The notes under the pieces were generated by a model. The model did not search any database, was not told where the DNA came from, and was given only the letters and a program-made list of their open reading frames with translations. Both the position numbers and the translations under genes were made by a program. This document shows positions 1 through 12,651 of a DNA stretch of 64,000 nucleotides, one piece after another (within the stretch, counting starts at the first letter, position 1; the number at the start of each line of letters is the position of its first letter). Origin of the DNA: Gonatopus flavifemur (Eukaryota > Arthropoda > Insecta > Hymenoptera > Dryinidae); contig JAFFJZ010000017.1 of the NCBI GenBank assembly GCA_018340375.1, positions 4,020,001 to 4,084,000 on the forward strand. Reading direction: 5' to 3'.

Positions 1-1494
1 TTAAGAACTCATTTATTTCGGATGATTTCTTGAGAGTTTGAAGCCTCATCATACTGATCTCCGCATTTCACTACGTTTCTCTGTTAACTCAGCATTTAGT
101 GGAATAACAAAGGACCGAGAAGGAATAAGATGTTTATTTCACTCTTTTAAAATAACACATTTATTTGCACTGAGGAAAATTTTTGTTTGTAGTAAATAAA
201 GAGTTGTTTCAGTTTGAATCCACAAATCCTTTTTCTTTCCTGTGGATTCCAACCGTAACAGCACCGCCATCGCGTCATTGTGATGGAAAGATCGGGGAGT
301 ACAAGGTGGATCGATGTGGAGGCAACAAAGAATTATTGATACCATTAATCCACGTTGTATCTGCCGATTTCGTGCATCCACTTCGAATTCGCGTAATGCA
401 ATGCGAGTGTAATGTGTCTCGTCGGTGGCAACATTATAATAAATAAACTATACAATTACAGGATATTTATTTTTTTTGTTCTAGTCCTACGCATTGGATT
501 TCGTATGATTGTCTTATTGCATAGGTGGATGAGATCTTTTGAAAGACGGAATTTTGTCTACGCATTTTGGATGTTCTTCCGAAGAATCGAGTGATAAAGG
601 CTTGGATGCGAAGGGATTGAAGGGATCTGGCGGCAAAAACTGTTCATCCTTTCTGTATACAATTTTTTTTATAAGATCTGAGTGGTACGATATTATCGTT
701 AGTTACTAATGACCTAATGAGGTAGGAAAGGTAGCGATGTCTACTATAATAAATAGAATCTGGAAAGGTAAAAAAGTTGGACCAGTTTTTTTTTTGTTTA
801 GATCTTGATTTATTGTCTAACAAACCATGTTAACAAAAAACATAATCCAAACATTTATGCACAGAAAACTCAAATCTTCCGACATAAAAAGACATCTATG
901 TTTAATTATGCATCACATCCCTCTTCCGCATGAATTGAACAACTCTTGATATCACGATCGTATTCCGATCCAGAATGAAGGTACAATCGATTAAACATTA
1001 TAATTTTATAGAGCATTGATGTTCAAGAGGAAGGTCAAATCAGATAACCTTCACAAGCAGGTGTGAGTGTATAATTAGGTTTGTATGATATTAATCTTTA
1101 TATCAAATTAAAGTCAACTTATTTTTGATTCATTCCTATTCCATTCATTTTCTGACTTTGTTTTTTATAAAAATATTCTGTTTTTTTCCTGAATTAACAA
1201 TTGTCGGGGAGAATTGTCAAAATTTTTTCCCAAATAAGATGATTTCTCTGATTTTATTCCTGATTGGAAGTGATGGACGATCTTGAAGGAATCAATTGTT
1301 TCTTATAGAATTTTTATCGAATTTTGATCGAAATTATACAAAAATAAAAAAAAACTTGATAAGTTTTTTTTATAGAAAAGAATCGATTGTGTCAAGATCG
1401 CACATCTCCACTGATTGGATATCCCTAGGGAAGATGAGATGTATATTGGGCACATGTAAACTGTATATAATCTATATATCATTCATACGAAAAT
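1..1494. other. No gene recognised
   Basis: AT-rich sequence with short poly-A/T runs. No open frame of convincing composition, no RNA gene and no terminal-repeat structure was recognised. It ends at the 8 bp target duplication of the hAT-type MITE. Confidence 0.4.
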
Positions 1495-1502
1495 CATATC
1501 AT

Positions 1503-2158
1503 TAGGGGTGTGCGGGTAGCACTTTTTATCGGGTCGGGTCGGGTCGGGTCGGGTACCCGAATATAATAAAATCGCTTGAATTTAATATTTTCAGCTTCTA
1601 TTCGAAGTTGCCATTGCCGTTGATATTTTGAGGACGAATTGTCTTGAGCGATTGTAGGAATAAGAGGATTTCATATGGATTCAATTCTAATATGAAGAAT
1701 GCCATATTCACTTCAAGTCTATTAGGGTTGTTACTCCATGTAATTGATTATGCAGCGCATTAGGAAATCTCCAAATTGCTTCATGGAATGTTTATATTTA
1801 TTTTTTAATTCAATTAAAAAATATAATCACATTTATATCTCATAAATAATATATTATCTATTTTCGTATTTAGTAACCACAATATAGAATCTTGAACATC
1901 AATGGAAATAAATATTCTTCTTATAAATATCATTCTTTTTTCATATTTTTAAATTTGAATAGAGGAAGCACAACTCTTCCACATGTTTTGTCAGCAATCT
2001 TCATCGAGTTGCTACCACAATATTTCCTGCTGAGGAAAACGTTTGGTATATTTGAATTACCCGAATGTAATCGGGTACCCGAAAAACTCGGGTAATTGAA
2101 AAACCCGACCCGACACGACCCGATAAAAACCCGATGACTCGGGTACCGCACACCCCTA
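1503..2158. mobile_element. hAT-type MITE (656 bp)
   Basis: The element begins TAGGGGTGTGCGG and ends with its complement, CCGCACACCCCTA. It is flanked by an 8 bp target duplication, CATATCAT (1495-1502) and CACATCAT (2159-2166), one mismatch. An 8 bp duplication with TAGGG termini fits the hAT superfamily. The subterminal regions contain GGGTCGGGTC repeats on the left and the complementary CCCGACCCGA on the right. The interior is AT-rich and non-coding. Confidence 0.8.
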
Positions 2159-2172
2159 CACATCATCATCAT

Positions 2173-2689
2173 GAAGTAATCAGTCCTATGACTGGTTTGA
2201 TGAAATCCTCCAACCCTGTCTATTATCCGCTAACCGCTTAATTTCTGCATATCTACGACAACCTTTATCTTGTATAATTTGCTTCATATAACTTAATCTA
2301 GGTCTACCTCTTCGAGTTTTACCATTCATTTTTCATTCCAATATTGTTTTCAATAAGCTATCATGCCTTAATGTGTGTCCTATCAGATTACTTCCTCTTT
2401 TCACGACCTGTCTCAAGAGACTTCTTTCTTCATTTACCTTCTCAAGTACTTCTTCATTTCTTACTTTCTCTATCCACTATATTCTAAGCATCCTTCTGTA
2501 GGACTGCATTTCAAAAGCTTCGAGTCTTCGTTGGTCGGTTTTTCCAATTGCCCAAGTTTCGCAACCATATAATGCTGTGCTCCAAACGTAACTCTTAAAA
2601 AATTTCTTCCTTACTGCTAAGCTAATATTCTTCGAACATATTAACTGTTTCTTTTGGTGAAAATCATATATGAATTTTATATGTTCCAT
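2173..2689 (-). pseudogene. RTE-type LINE reverse-transcriptase C-terminus, 3' fragment
   Basis: The frame 2689-2477 contains WSTALYGCETWAIGK and RRLEAFEMQSYRRMLRI, a well-known block near the C-terminus of endonuclease/reverse-transcriptase proteins of RTE-like non-LTR retrotransposons. After a stop the reading continues toward 2180 with GHTLRHDSLL and GRPRLSYMKQI-like segments, which are the usual downstream motifs. The right-hand MITE duplication lies in a short ATG/CAT trinucleotide run that looks like the 3' tail of this LINE. Everything upstream of this domain is absent, so it is a 5'-truncated dead copy. Confidence 0.75.
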
Positions 2690-2690
2690 A

Positions 2691-3900
2691 CATGAATATT
2701 TAATCTATACATGAGGAAAATATTTCACATGAAAACCGAATATGATTGATGTGAGAATCTTACATTAATTATATTAATATAGGGGTGATATATGTATCTT
2801 TGTGGTCAAGTATGTTCCATATATGGGCCATACATAAAGGATTTTCGTTAGGCATATTTAACATATAAATTATAAAACAAAAAAAAACATTACAAATCAA
2901 AACAAAAATTCCATGACATTCAAATTTGAAATAAATTCAATGGCATACCTTGGTAAAAATTTTCCAGCCAAAAATTCGCCCCAATTCAGTTCTTCTTCCA
3001 TGTCGATTAATTTTGATTTTGAATACCGAGAAAGAGCTCTACTTCAGAATATCATATATAAATCATATATCATAATAAAAGTTCGAATTGAAATCGAGAA
3101 AGTGGGCTTAACCAATCAGGGAATCACTATTTTTATTCATAAATTCACGAAAATTTTCCCTGGTGCTCTTAAGCTAGAGAAAAACTACAGATCAGACTGT
3201 GAGAAATTACCTTAGATTTAATTTATTTTTTAAGCATGTTTGTGAATGAAATTTTTAATTCTTGATAATTGAATTCATATTTCATTCACACAAAACTGAA
3301 TCTAAAACTTTTGCTATTCCATATTACACAATAATGTAAATTTTCGGAACTGGAATTCCATTCGGATGTAAATTGATTGTCAACAAATTTTCTGATTACC
3401 TGAATTACTTTTCCGAAAAATCGTGAAATTTAAATTTCGCAAAACGTCATAAAAAAATCTGGAAAAATTTGAAAATGTTCTTTTACTAATTCTAAGACAT
3501 CTTTGGTTTTAGCAATTCTTCATTTCAATCCATACTTTCCGGAATACAAATTTTTGATTAGTTTTGGAGAAAAAAGTTTGCCAAGTTATGAAAAAGAATT
3601 TTTCAATTCAGCTGCCATTTTGGTTCGTAAAAAATCTTTCAGATTCCAGCGACCTCATCAAATTTAACTTTAGATATCGAAGACGCATTTTACATAACTT
3701 TTTGTCATGTAAAAACATGAGGAACGAAAAAAAAATTTTATCCAAAAATTCCATTTTTGGTTATTTTTATTTTTCTTATGGCTAAACTTTTTTCGAGGGA
3801 CATTGAACCATCATCACAGGAAAGAGCACCCTCAAAAACATAGGGGACAGTGATTCCCGAATTTTTTTGCCCAAATGCATTACACAGGGACCCCGAGTAG
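2691..3900. other. No gene recognised
   Basis: AT-rich sequence. 2640-2850 carries several ATATATG/CATAT words resembling the CATATATG-rich MITE at 52.2 kb, but I found no matching terminal repeats. Short open frames here have no recognisable domain. Confidence 0.35.
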
Positions 3901-3930
3901 AAAAATTGTACGGTCAGCCTCATGTTCATT

Positions 3931-4160
3931 ATGGGCCCGATCGGGCAGTGATAGGTATCACCTTATTCTGGCACACTCGATCTGGTCCTGGTGAGGCCAT
4001 GATTTGGCACATCTGATTGGGGTTAGTCAGATCTAGCCCTGCTAGATTTGTAATTTGGCATGCCCTATCATACATCGGGCTCTGATATAACGGTGCGTTA
4101 CATTCCATATCAGGGTCTGATTTGAGATAAGACTTTCCAGATCTGGTCCTGATCGAACAC
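3931..4160. repeat. GATCTGG/CAGATC-rich motif cluster
   Basis: About 230 bp enriched in the words GATCTGG, CAGATC, GGGC and CTGAT on both strands. The ends are weakly complementary (GGGCCCGATCGGG and CCTGATCGAACACCC). It resembles the motif-rich non-autonomous elements elsewhere in the window, but a clean target duplication could not be found. Confidence 0.35.
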
Positions 4161-4540
4161 CCAGTATGAATTTCTATTCGAAACAGCTCGAACTCAGATG
4201 CTGAAATTCCATCCTTTGGGCGTTAATGGGTTAAACATTTACTACTGCTACTTATCACATAATTAGTTGACTTTATGCAACTTCTTTTCCGTTGTTGATT
4301 TCATTCTTCAATGATCCTATTCTCAATGTTTTACGGTAATCAAAAATTCAACAAGAAATTTCTACACGAGACACAGAAAACACAAAATTCGCTGAGACAG
4401 CAAAGTGTGATTTAACCATCTCATTTTTGGCTGGACCAGCGAATTTTTGCTAATATATCAAATTATTTGCTACGTCCGCTAGTTATTCAGTCATAGGATC
4501 GAATTTCTTGCTGAAACAGGAAAATTTTCAGTGATGTATG

Positions 4541-5108
4541 CAGGGTGTAAAATAATTCGCGGACCGAATTTCACACGTGTATTCTGCTGCCAAAATGCAA
4601 TGATTTCGCGTTTGGAAAATTCTTTTGGATGCTTAGTTTTTGGAATGAAAGCATTTTTAGATCTTCCTTGAACCCCAAATCATTCCAAAGCACGATGTGC
4701 TATACACGTGAGCTTGACACCATTCGCTGAATTGGGAAACGCGAATGTCTGGAAAAAAATTGAACTATTCTATTATTGTTCGTTTTGGAGCTATAATAAG
4801 TTAAAGTTGCTGAATTCTGATTAGCTGGAAGTTGAAAAATTTCAAATTGCTATAGCGTCGGAAGAAACGATGATAGAATAGTTCAATTTTTTTCCAGAGA
4901 TCCCCCCGCTTTCCAAGTGAGTGAATGGTGTCAAGCTCAAGTATGTGGAACACAATGCTTTGGAATGATTAGGATTTGAGAAAAAGATCTAAAACTGCTC
5001 ATATCTCAAAAACTAAGTCTCCAAAAGAATTTTTTAAACGAGAAATTATTGCATTTCCCCTCCAGAATACACCTGTGGAATCCGATTCGCGAATTATTTT
5101 ACACCTTG
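4541..5108. mobile_element. Palindromic mariner-like MITE
   Basis: Left end CAGGGTGTAAAATAATTCGC pairs with the right end, GCGAATTATTTTACACCTTG. The arms stay complementary for most of the element, for example the two GAACTATTCTAT/ATAGAATAGTTC blocks near 4770 and 4880. A TA lies at or next to each end. Termini beginning CAGGGTG are shared with the DD41D elements in this window, so it is likely a non-autonomous relative. No coding capacity. Confidence 0.65.
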
Positions 5109-5117
5109 TATAGAATA

Positions 5118-5403
5118 CACGGAAAAAATAAATAGTTGCAACAACTATTTGAATAGTCGATTTCGAACGATCTACTTAAGTAGTTGCTGCAGTTACTTAG
5201 TAGTCAGAACAAGTAACACGATAGCTGCCTCAACTTACTTGATAGTTGCACTAACTAATGTAAATACCTGAGGTATTTTGAGTTAGTTGAGGCAGCTAAC
5301 GTGTTGATTGTCCTTACTACTAAGTAGCTGCATGAACTACTCAAGTAGATGGTCGGAAATCGTCTATTGAAGTAGTCGCTGCAACTATTCCTTTTTTTCC
5401 GTG
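5118..5403. mobile_element. 286 bp palindromic MITE, AGTAGTTGC-rich
   Basis: Termini CACGGAAAAAA and TTTTTTTCCGTG are flanked by TA on both sides (5116-5117 and 5404-5405), as for Tc1/mariner-type insertions. The interior is almost a perfect hairpin and is filled with copies of AGTAGTTGC/GCAACTA words. Confidence 0.7.
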
Positions 5404-6594
5404 TAACAAAGAAATTTAGCTGGGGAAATCGACATATTTTGCTGTCATAGCTACAAAAATTGCTTTCATAGCTAAGTAAATAAAATTGTGATAGCAAATA
5501 GTTTTGCTGTCACAACAAAAAATACCCTGCTCTTGTCTCCGTAAAAGATCAAATTATTGATATTTAGAAAAATGACAGTTGTTTCGAACAAAAAGAAGCA
5601 GTTGGCATCTTTGACGAATACACGTTTGGGTGTTTCATAAGATTTTTTTTTCGTCTCCCGTCGTTCTTCTCCTGATATTTCCTGCATTCGAATAAAGAAA
5701 GAACCTACTTACATTCTCATGGAAACAATATTTTTTCAGAAGTCGTGCCCTGCGATTTTGTCAAAAAATCGGAAATTTCTTAATTCTTTGTGTAAAAAAG
5801 ATTTGTGTAAAAGAGTGATGAATGGAACGAACTGTTTTTCACGTAATAGTCATCAATACTCACTCTGAGACGTGCATTGTCAGCTCAACTGAAAAAAAAT
5901 GTAGCACCAGTACAGTCTATCGAAGTTACGATTTTGCCGTGGGGGTCATGAACAAGAGCATTTTACAACCCTGGGTATATTTATTAGGGGCTGCCAAAAA
6001 TCTGACATACTTCTGGATGAATGGAAAAAGGAATGATCATCTCGAGAAATGGGAAATGATAAAACGAATCTGAAAAAAAATCATGAATAATATTCTTCCT
6101 TTGTTTTTTTGAAAAATTGAATTTTCTTTTATTGTATATCAATTTTCACAATCTTTTGAGGTCAAAAATCAGGAAAAACACAACAGGAGACAATCCGACT
6201 GTAAAACGAAATTTTTTCTTCGATTATTATGGATATATGAACATGGCGCGGAGCAACCCACACAGCACCCAATGTCTCAGTAATATTTCTAGAATATCAC
6301 AATGTCTCGCTCAGAACATTCTGTGTGCGATATTTATACAAGATCCTATAGATACTGCAGATACAAGATCTCGTTAAAAATGTTCTGAGAATCTTCCAAT
6401 TGGAACATTGCACATATAATGATAAGTAGGTAGGCAAGGGGAGTTCTACTCCAAGATCCCTACTTACCGACATTACCGACCTCCCACCACCAAATTTTTA
6501 GCGGGGTCACAAACCTCCCCGACCGGATTTTAGCGGAGTCACGAACCTCGGAAAAATCCACGCGGATTTTTTTTTCCGCTCCTCCCATTGGTGG

Positions 6595-6930
6595 ATTGTT
6601 TTTTTTGTTCGATTCCGAGAATAAAAGAAGAGAAGAGAAGGGGAGGAACATTTTTTTTTATGATTGTTATTCCGAGAATCATGCGGTTTACATGTGTGAT
6701 TTTTTCCCTCTTCCCCAAACCACCGATTTCGGTTCCGAGGGAAAAAAAATTTTTTTTTTGTTCGATTCCGAGAATAAAAGAAGAGAAAAGAAGGAGAGAA
6801 ACATCTTTCTTTTTTCATGATTGTTATTCCGAGAATTATGTGGTTTACATGTGTGATTTTTTTTCCCACGCTGACGCCCTCCTTCCCCAACCCCCGATTT
6901 CGGTTCCGAGAAAAAAAATGTGTCGCGCGA
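6595..6930. repeat. Tandem duplication of a ~165 bp unit
   Basis: Two head-to-tail copies each contain TTGTTCGATTCCGAGAATAA, then an AGAAGAGAA purine run, TGATTGTTATTCCGAG, GGTTTACATGTGTGATTTT and GATTTCGGTTCCGAG. Overlapping open frames on both strands repeat the same peptides and are by-products of the duplication. Just upstream (6485-6560) are two short GGTCACRAACCTC repeats. Confidence 0.8.
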
Positions 6931-7027
6931 TTCTGAGAATCACGCGTTTCTTTTTCGTTTTGATGTATGTTTTTTTTTCTTTTTTCATCTCCGACAGTTG
7001 ATTGAGATGGCCCACGGGGCTGTGAGA

Positions 7028-7047
7028 TATATATATATATATATATA
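7028..7047. repeat. (AT)n microsatellite
   Basis: Run of about ten alternating AT dinucleotides. Confidence 0.9.
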
Positions 7048-7472
7048 ATGTATTGAATTCAAATTATTGGCGTGTGTCATATAACTCTTGTTATTATGAG
7101 AATTCATCCTATTCATTTTCTTCACTGAAGTGGATGACGCAAAGGCTCCGGTTCCCGACCAAGCATCCCAACTTTCCGACCACCTGATACTTTTCCGAAT
7201 AACTATTTGAATATTTATGTAGATGAATCGAATTTGCTTGTGCAATGTGCAGACTGCACGTTTATTCACTTACTTTACTTCATTGAATGAAAACAACTGC
7301 GATCAATTTTTCTTAAAATATGAAATAGTCGGATTTGGAAGAATGGTCGTGGACCGTTGCGGTTGCGTTGAATCAAAAAATGTTATGAATGTGCGATGTT
7401 TATTTTCACACTGCAAATTTGCAGCTTTCATTTCAAACCACTTGAAGTATTTTGATTTTACAGGAAGTTTGT

Positions 7473-8365
7473 ACACTGAGAGAAAGAATTTCTCTTGGCT
7501 CGATTGAATATTTATTCACAGTTGAAAATTTTGTGTAAATGTGTTAAAAAATCCGTGTGTCATGAATTTTCTGTTAAATATTCAACACAAACACGTGTAA
7601 CTTCTACAGACAGTCCTTGTGTAATCAGGTCTCAACTGATTCATAATGTGAAATCATTCAAACAAGTGAAAAAAAGTGTCAAAATGACACAAATTTTATT
7701 CAACTCAAGATTGAACATAAAAATTGTGTTATTCTCAACTACCAAGGGGAGATCGCCAGTGGTGAGAGCTATTTGTTTATGAAACTTCTATGTACGTGTA
7801 ACTTCAGTAGTCGTCGGAAGAACTATTTATTCATTTTGATTTTAGCTTTCATTCTAATGGGAATTCGTTTTCTAAATATGTAAATTTGAAGATAGAGTGC
7901 GAGTTGATATACGCAAAGAAAGTACACTTAACCAAAGGACCGGCAGTGGCTTGAGTGATACAGCTTCGACATTCGGTCCCGACGATCCAAGTTCAATGCT
8001 CATTGAAGTGCTGTTTTTTTCAATTTATTCTTATGCATTGTTTCAACACGAAAAAAGTGTGATTTTCACATTCGATTGATGTAAAAAAAATGCATAAATT
8101 ACACTTGTGAACTGTTGGTTTCATTACTTATTTTGGATTTCATTTGACAGTCTTTATGTATTGAATTTACACGATCGGAAATTCCAATCAAAATTTTATC
8201 AACATCCTTTTGTGTTATATTATTTACATCAAGCTTGAGTGACTAGCTGACACAAACGCATTATGTGATATCGACACAAAAATATGTGTGGACCGTTTGG
8301 GACATGTGAAATGTGTTGATTTTGACACAAAATTTCCAACTGTGTTCGATCAAACAAATATTTAA
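7473..8365. repeat. TGTGT/ACACAA-rich foldback-like element
   Basis: Outer parts are complementary: CACAGTTGAAAATTTTGTGT near 7517-7536 pairs with ACACAAAATTTCCAACTGTG near 8325-8344. The interior holds many TGTGTC, ACACAA and GTGTAA words. Exact termini and a target duplication were not resolved. Confidence 0.5.
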
Positions 8366-9002
8366 TATGCTATGAAATATTTTATTAATGGAAATAGTTA
8401 TTTAGTTGAGTCACACTGGGAAAAAAATTTTTTTGCATTAATGAAATTGATTTATAACTCATTTGATGAATTCCAAAGTGAAAATCAATGAAATACAACT
8501 TCAATTTTATAACGTAAAGTTTCGTATGGCAATCGAGGTTGATTATACTTACTATTTGAAATTCTTAACAATCAAGTATTTGACACGATAATTTATTTCT
8601 TCACCAGAATAATTATTGACTCCAAGTGAAAATATATTTCATAAAATGAATAGACATGGCTTACAAATGATGAACTTCTTCCATCATGAGAAAAACAATG
8701 CGAGATCAGGTTAATAACATAATTATTATATTGAAGAACATGAAGTTATAGGACCAAAAATACTGTTATTCATAAACCAGTACAGTTGAGAGTATAATAA
8801 TCTCATTCATTCCAATACAAGTGGTTTTGTTAAGATAATAAAATAAAATCATATACTTAATAGTTGTGAATTTTAATTCCGAGAGTTCTATTTTTTCAAC
8901 AGAAAACTGAATTCATGATCACAATGAGATACTCTTTCAATTCAAACTTCAGAGCAATTTCTTTGGATGAAATCTATTTCATAGAACAGATTTCATATGA
9001 AC

Positions 9003-9151
9003 AATCCCACACGGCACATCCACCGATCTCCACGTCGCATCTCCGTGGAGGCGAGGTGGAAGAAAGGGAGACGTGGATACAAGGTGGAAAGAACGGAGAA
9101 GCGACGTGGAGGCGACGGAGAAATGTCCGCGTGCTGTACGGGATGATAGTT
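9003..9151. repeat. Short GC-rich GGAGGCGACGTGG-type hairpin element
   Basis: A GC-rich island in AT-rich sequence. Ends TCCCACACGGCAC and GTGCTGTACGGGA are imperfect inverted repeats. The interior repeats CGACGTGGAGGCG, GGTGGAA and GACGTGGA words. The open frames on both strands across it are low-complexity artefacts. Confidence 0.45.
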
Positions 9152-9863
9152 TGGGTAGTTTTGAAATCAATAAAATGAAGTATTATAACCCATGATTTGG
9201 GTATTCAAATCGGATGAAGCTATTTTATTCATGCTAATGAATGTGTTCTCGAAGTTTGAATCGTTTATAGAAACAAAACGAAAATTAACTCACGAAATCT
9301 GATAAATCATCGTTACGTATCTTCTCGAATCAACTCTTTGCCACTGGGAACATCGTTTAAATGATGTACTGCAAGATTTTTGGGCTTCAATAGTTGAATA
9401 TTATCTTATTCGATGGGTGATTAGTTTCAATGAATGATCTAAGCTTCAGCAACATCTAAAAAATTACCTCATTAGGAATTTTCATTTATGATTGAAGAAT
9501 GATTCTAGTCAATAACTTGCCAACCTGATTATTCTCGTCAATACTACGTTTGATGAGGTCAAAATTTTATACATTCTGCAAAATTCCAGTGCTTTTTGCA
9601 AATAAAGGTTTCATTGAGTCCATAAAATGGATAGATCGATCGAATTTATGAATTCATTGAAACAAAGAAATATGTTTCTAAAATGAAAATGTATTGAATT
9701 TACTCCGACAAATTGCGTTTACTTCTCAGAAGGTGGCAATACTTTCTCACAAGCTATTTTCCTGCAGTACAGTTAGCATATAAAGAACTTATTCACCGTA
9801 AACCTATAGTAAGTAATGTTCCGTCCTAATGAATATTTCTTTCAGGTTCCGGCATCGAACATA
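9152..9863. other. No gene recognised
   Basis: AT-rich sequence without a convincing open frame, RNA gene or repeat structure, ending at the TA target of the DD41D element. Confidence 0.35.
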
Positions 9864-10353
9864 TACAGGGTGTCCCATTGTAATCTGTCATTTAGAATAT
9901 CTTGAAAATGGATAGATTCAGAAGAAAATGTTCCGGGAAAAAAATGTAAGAATCTGAGGGGGACATCCGATGGTGAACTTGGCTTTGACCTCAGATCCCA
10001 CTTTCAAGGTCATTTTGAGGTCAACTCATGTTCTTTAAATGGAATCCCCTATTTTTTACTACCGGTTTAGATTCTACGCTAAAAACCAAGGAACTTTTGT
10101 CTCAAACGTTTTTTCGAAATCCCCATATATAGCGCTCTAATTGATGAGAAAATGAGAATTCTCACACCCTCGGATTGTATTCTGTCTAACATAATGCTCA
10201 ACTCTTGAGTGTTTCTCATCTCCCGGAAATTGCCGTCAGCATCAGCGTTATCCAATGTGCACCACGAGGAGGTTGCGCGATCGGCCTTTACACATCATTG
10301 TGGCCCTGAGAAGGGCCGATTGTCTGAACTGGAGGTGTATCTTCGGGGACGCA

Positions 10354-11427
10354 TTAGGCATTCAAAAGCTGTTCAAAATGAGCGCCGTTTTGCCTTTGAC
10401 AAAGCGCAATTCTTTTATGAACGTTTTCAACAGTTGCTTGCTACGTAGCAGGTGTTATTGCTGCGCATGCTCTTCTTATTCGATCTTTGATGTCATCGCG
10501 TGTTGTTGGAGGTTCACGGAATACAACATTTTTTATGTAACCCCGCAAGAAAAAATCAGGCGACGTCAGATCTGGCGACCTAGGTGGCCATCGCACAGGT
10601 CCTCCACGGCCAATCCACCTTCTGGGAAACTTCTCGTCCAGAAATTTTCGAACAATTCGCATGTAATGAGGAGGTGCTCCATCCTGTTGGAACCACATCC
10701 TTGATCTCACGTCAAGACTTACGTCCTCCATAAGAGCAGGGAGTCCAAAATGCAAAAAACGAAGATACTCCGCGCCAGTCAGGTTTCCTTAAAAAAAATA
10801 CGGCCCTATGATCCTGGAATGTACAATTCCGCACCAAACGTCCACACTCCAACGGTGTTGATGATTAATTGTACGGACCCAGTAACCATTCTGAGCACTC
10901 CAATAATGGCAATTGTGCCTATTGAGAATTCCAACATTGTGAAATATTGCCTCATCAGAGAACATAACGTGATAAGAGAAAGTGGGATCTTCTTCAATTC
11001 TCCGTTGGGCCCACGTGCAGAAGTTCAATCTTGTTATGAAATCCTCAGCTGTTAGAGATTGCACCAAAGTGATATGGTACGGATGATAATCCAACGATTT
11101 CAGGATACGGTGAGCTGTGGATCGAGGAATCTTGGTCATTTTCTCAATATCCCGAAGACTGATATGGGGATTAATATGAATTAATGCCAGCACAGCCAGC
11201 GATCTCACATCAGGATCATTGTCATCCGCATAAACTTTCTTGTTCCTCTGTCGTTTGAGGAGACCTTGACGAGCACGTTGTTCAAGAAATCGGATCGTAA
11301 TGCGATTTGGACACCTCCGATCCGGAAAACGACGTTGAAACGTTCTCACAGCTTCAACATAATTTCCCCGCGCTTCACCAAGACACAACAAAACGTCAAC
11401 AATATCGTTTGGCGCGTCATCAGACAT
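10354..11427 (-). pseudogene. DD41D transposase, interrupted by two in-frame stops
   Basis: Reads in one frame from ATG at 11427. The N-terminal region has helix-turn-helix character (roughly residues 1-110, with NPHISLRDIEKMTKIPRSTA). The DDE domain shows FSDEAIF, WCGIVHSRIIGPYF, QQDGAPPHY and SPDLTSPDFF. By alignment to mariner, 41 residues separate the second and third catalytic aspartates, hence DD41D (rosa/visitor-like group). A TAA follows GPYFF at about codon 213, and a TAG at 10441-10443 interrupts the C-terminus. The frame then continues to a natural stop at 10354-10356 after FEQLLNA. Full length would be about 357 residues, matching the 354-residue intact copy at 26384-27448. No frameshift is needed, so decay is light. 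Confidence 0.9.
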
Positions 11428-12469
11428 GATATTTAGAAATCTGTTTCCTCCAAATGATAACAGAGAACTGAGCAGTTTGGGAATGCTAAATTTCTAAGGT
11501 ATTCATACGTGAATCAAAACAATAACAATTTCCAAGAACAAAACCAAAACAAAACACAACCGACGGCAATTTCCGGGAGATGAGAAATACTTAAGAGTTG
11601 ACCCGAGTCGAAATTTTGCCCCTGCTTTGTCGATCCAATCAGTAAAATTGCCCCTATTTTCACGCTATAGAAACTACTTGGTCCTACTTCTCCGCTTCGA
11701 ATATTTTTTGATTCTATTTTTCTACTCCACAATCTACTGCTCCTACATAGAACCTAATGCTCCTACATGTTGGATTTTTCGAATAATAATAATATCACAT
11801 AAAGCGCATTTTTTCAATTAAATCAAAATTATATCCATCAAACAAATAGATTCTTATTCACATACGAATCTAATAATTATTACTTGATTCAAATTAAACA
11901 TTCATTTCATTAAAATAAATATTTATTTTATAGAATCAAAAAAAATTTTGTTTTTTAGAATCAAATCAAATTTGTCTTTACCCAAATGAATATCCATCAG
12001 ATTTGTTTTCAACTGAATGTTTTATGTAGGTGTATAAAGAATAGAATACCCGACTTGAATTATACCCAAGTAGAAATTACGCCTAGTCAATGGCTAGTGC
12101 CTCGTGAGTTTTTCTATACTCCTGACGAGGGCCTTTTGAGGAAAACTCACCAGGTACTTATTCGTAATGTAACGCTGTGTGTTATGAGGCACTTGCTAGT
12201 GGAATTCACAAGATACTGGTCAGTTACTATTTAGTTACTCTCTAAATACTAGCAATTACCAACAAGTTTTTGACAGCAATTATATGCCAAAAAAATTGTG
12301 AAGTTATAATGAAGTTATAATACATTAACAATGATTATCCAGTAAAATATGCATGCTTTGGCCCAAAATGTTTTTGAAAATAAAAAATTGAATTCTGAGC
12401 AAAAATCATGTTTCAGAGGAGACACTTGCAGATTACCACCAACGTTCACTTCGTGCTCAATGCGATGGA

Positions 12470-12600
12470 GAGAATATTGGAAACCTCGGACAGAATCGAA
12501 CCTACCTAAACCAATTCCTACCTAATGTTGCGCGATTTACTATCCTAACGCCCTAACGATCTAAGCTAAACCGGTACCTACGCGATGCAATAGAAAAGAT
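12470..12600 (-). repeat. tRNA-derived SINE-like sequence
   Basis: On the minus strand an A-box-like TTTAGCTTAGATCG (about 12570-12557) is followed after about 55 bases by a B-box GGTTCGATTCTG (12502-12491), the internal RNA polymerase III promoter layout of tRNA-derived SINEs. It does not fold into a convincing tRNA. Confidence 0.4.
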
Positions 12601-12651
12601 CAATTAAAGTGACGTGTTTATCCGATTCAATCATCCGTCGGTTGAATATAA

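Noticed and set aside
6507..7001. Overlapping Phe/Lys/Arg-rich frames on both strands
   Set aside because: By-products of a 165 bp tandem duplication with purine-rich runs.
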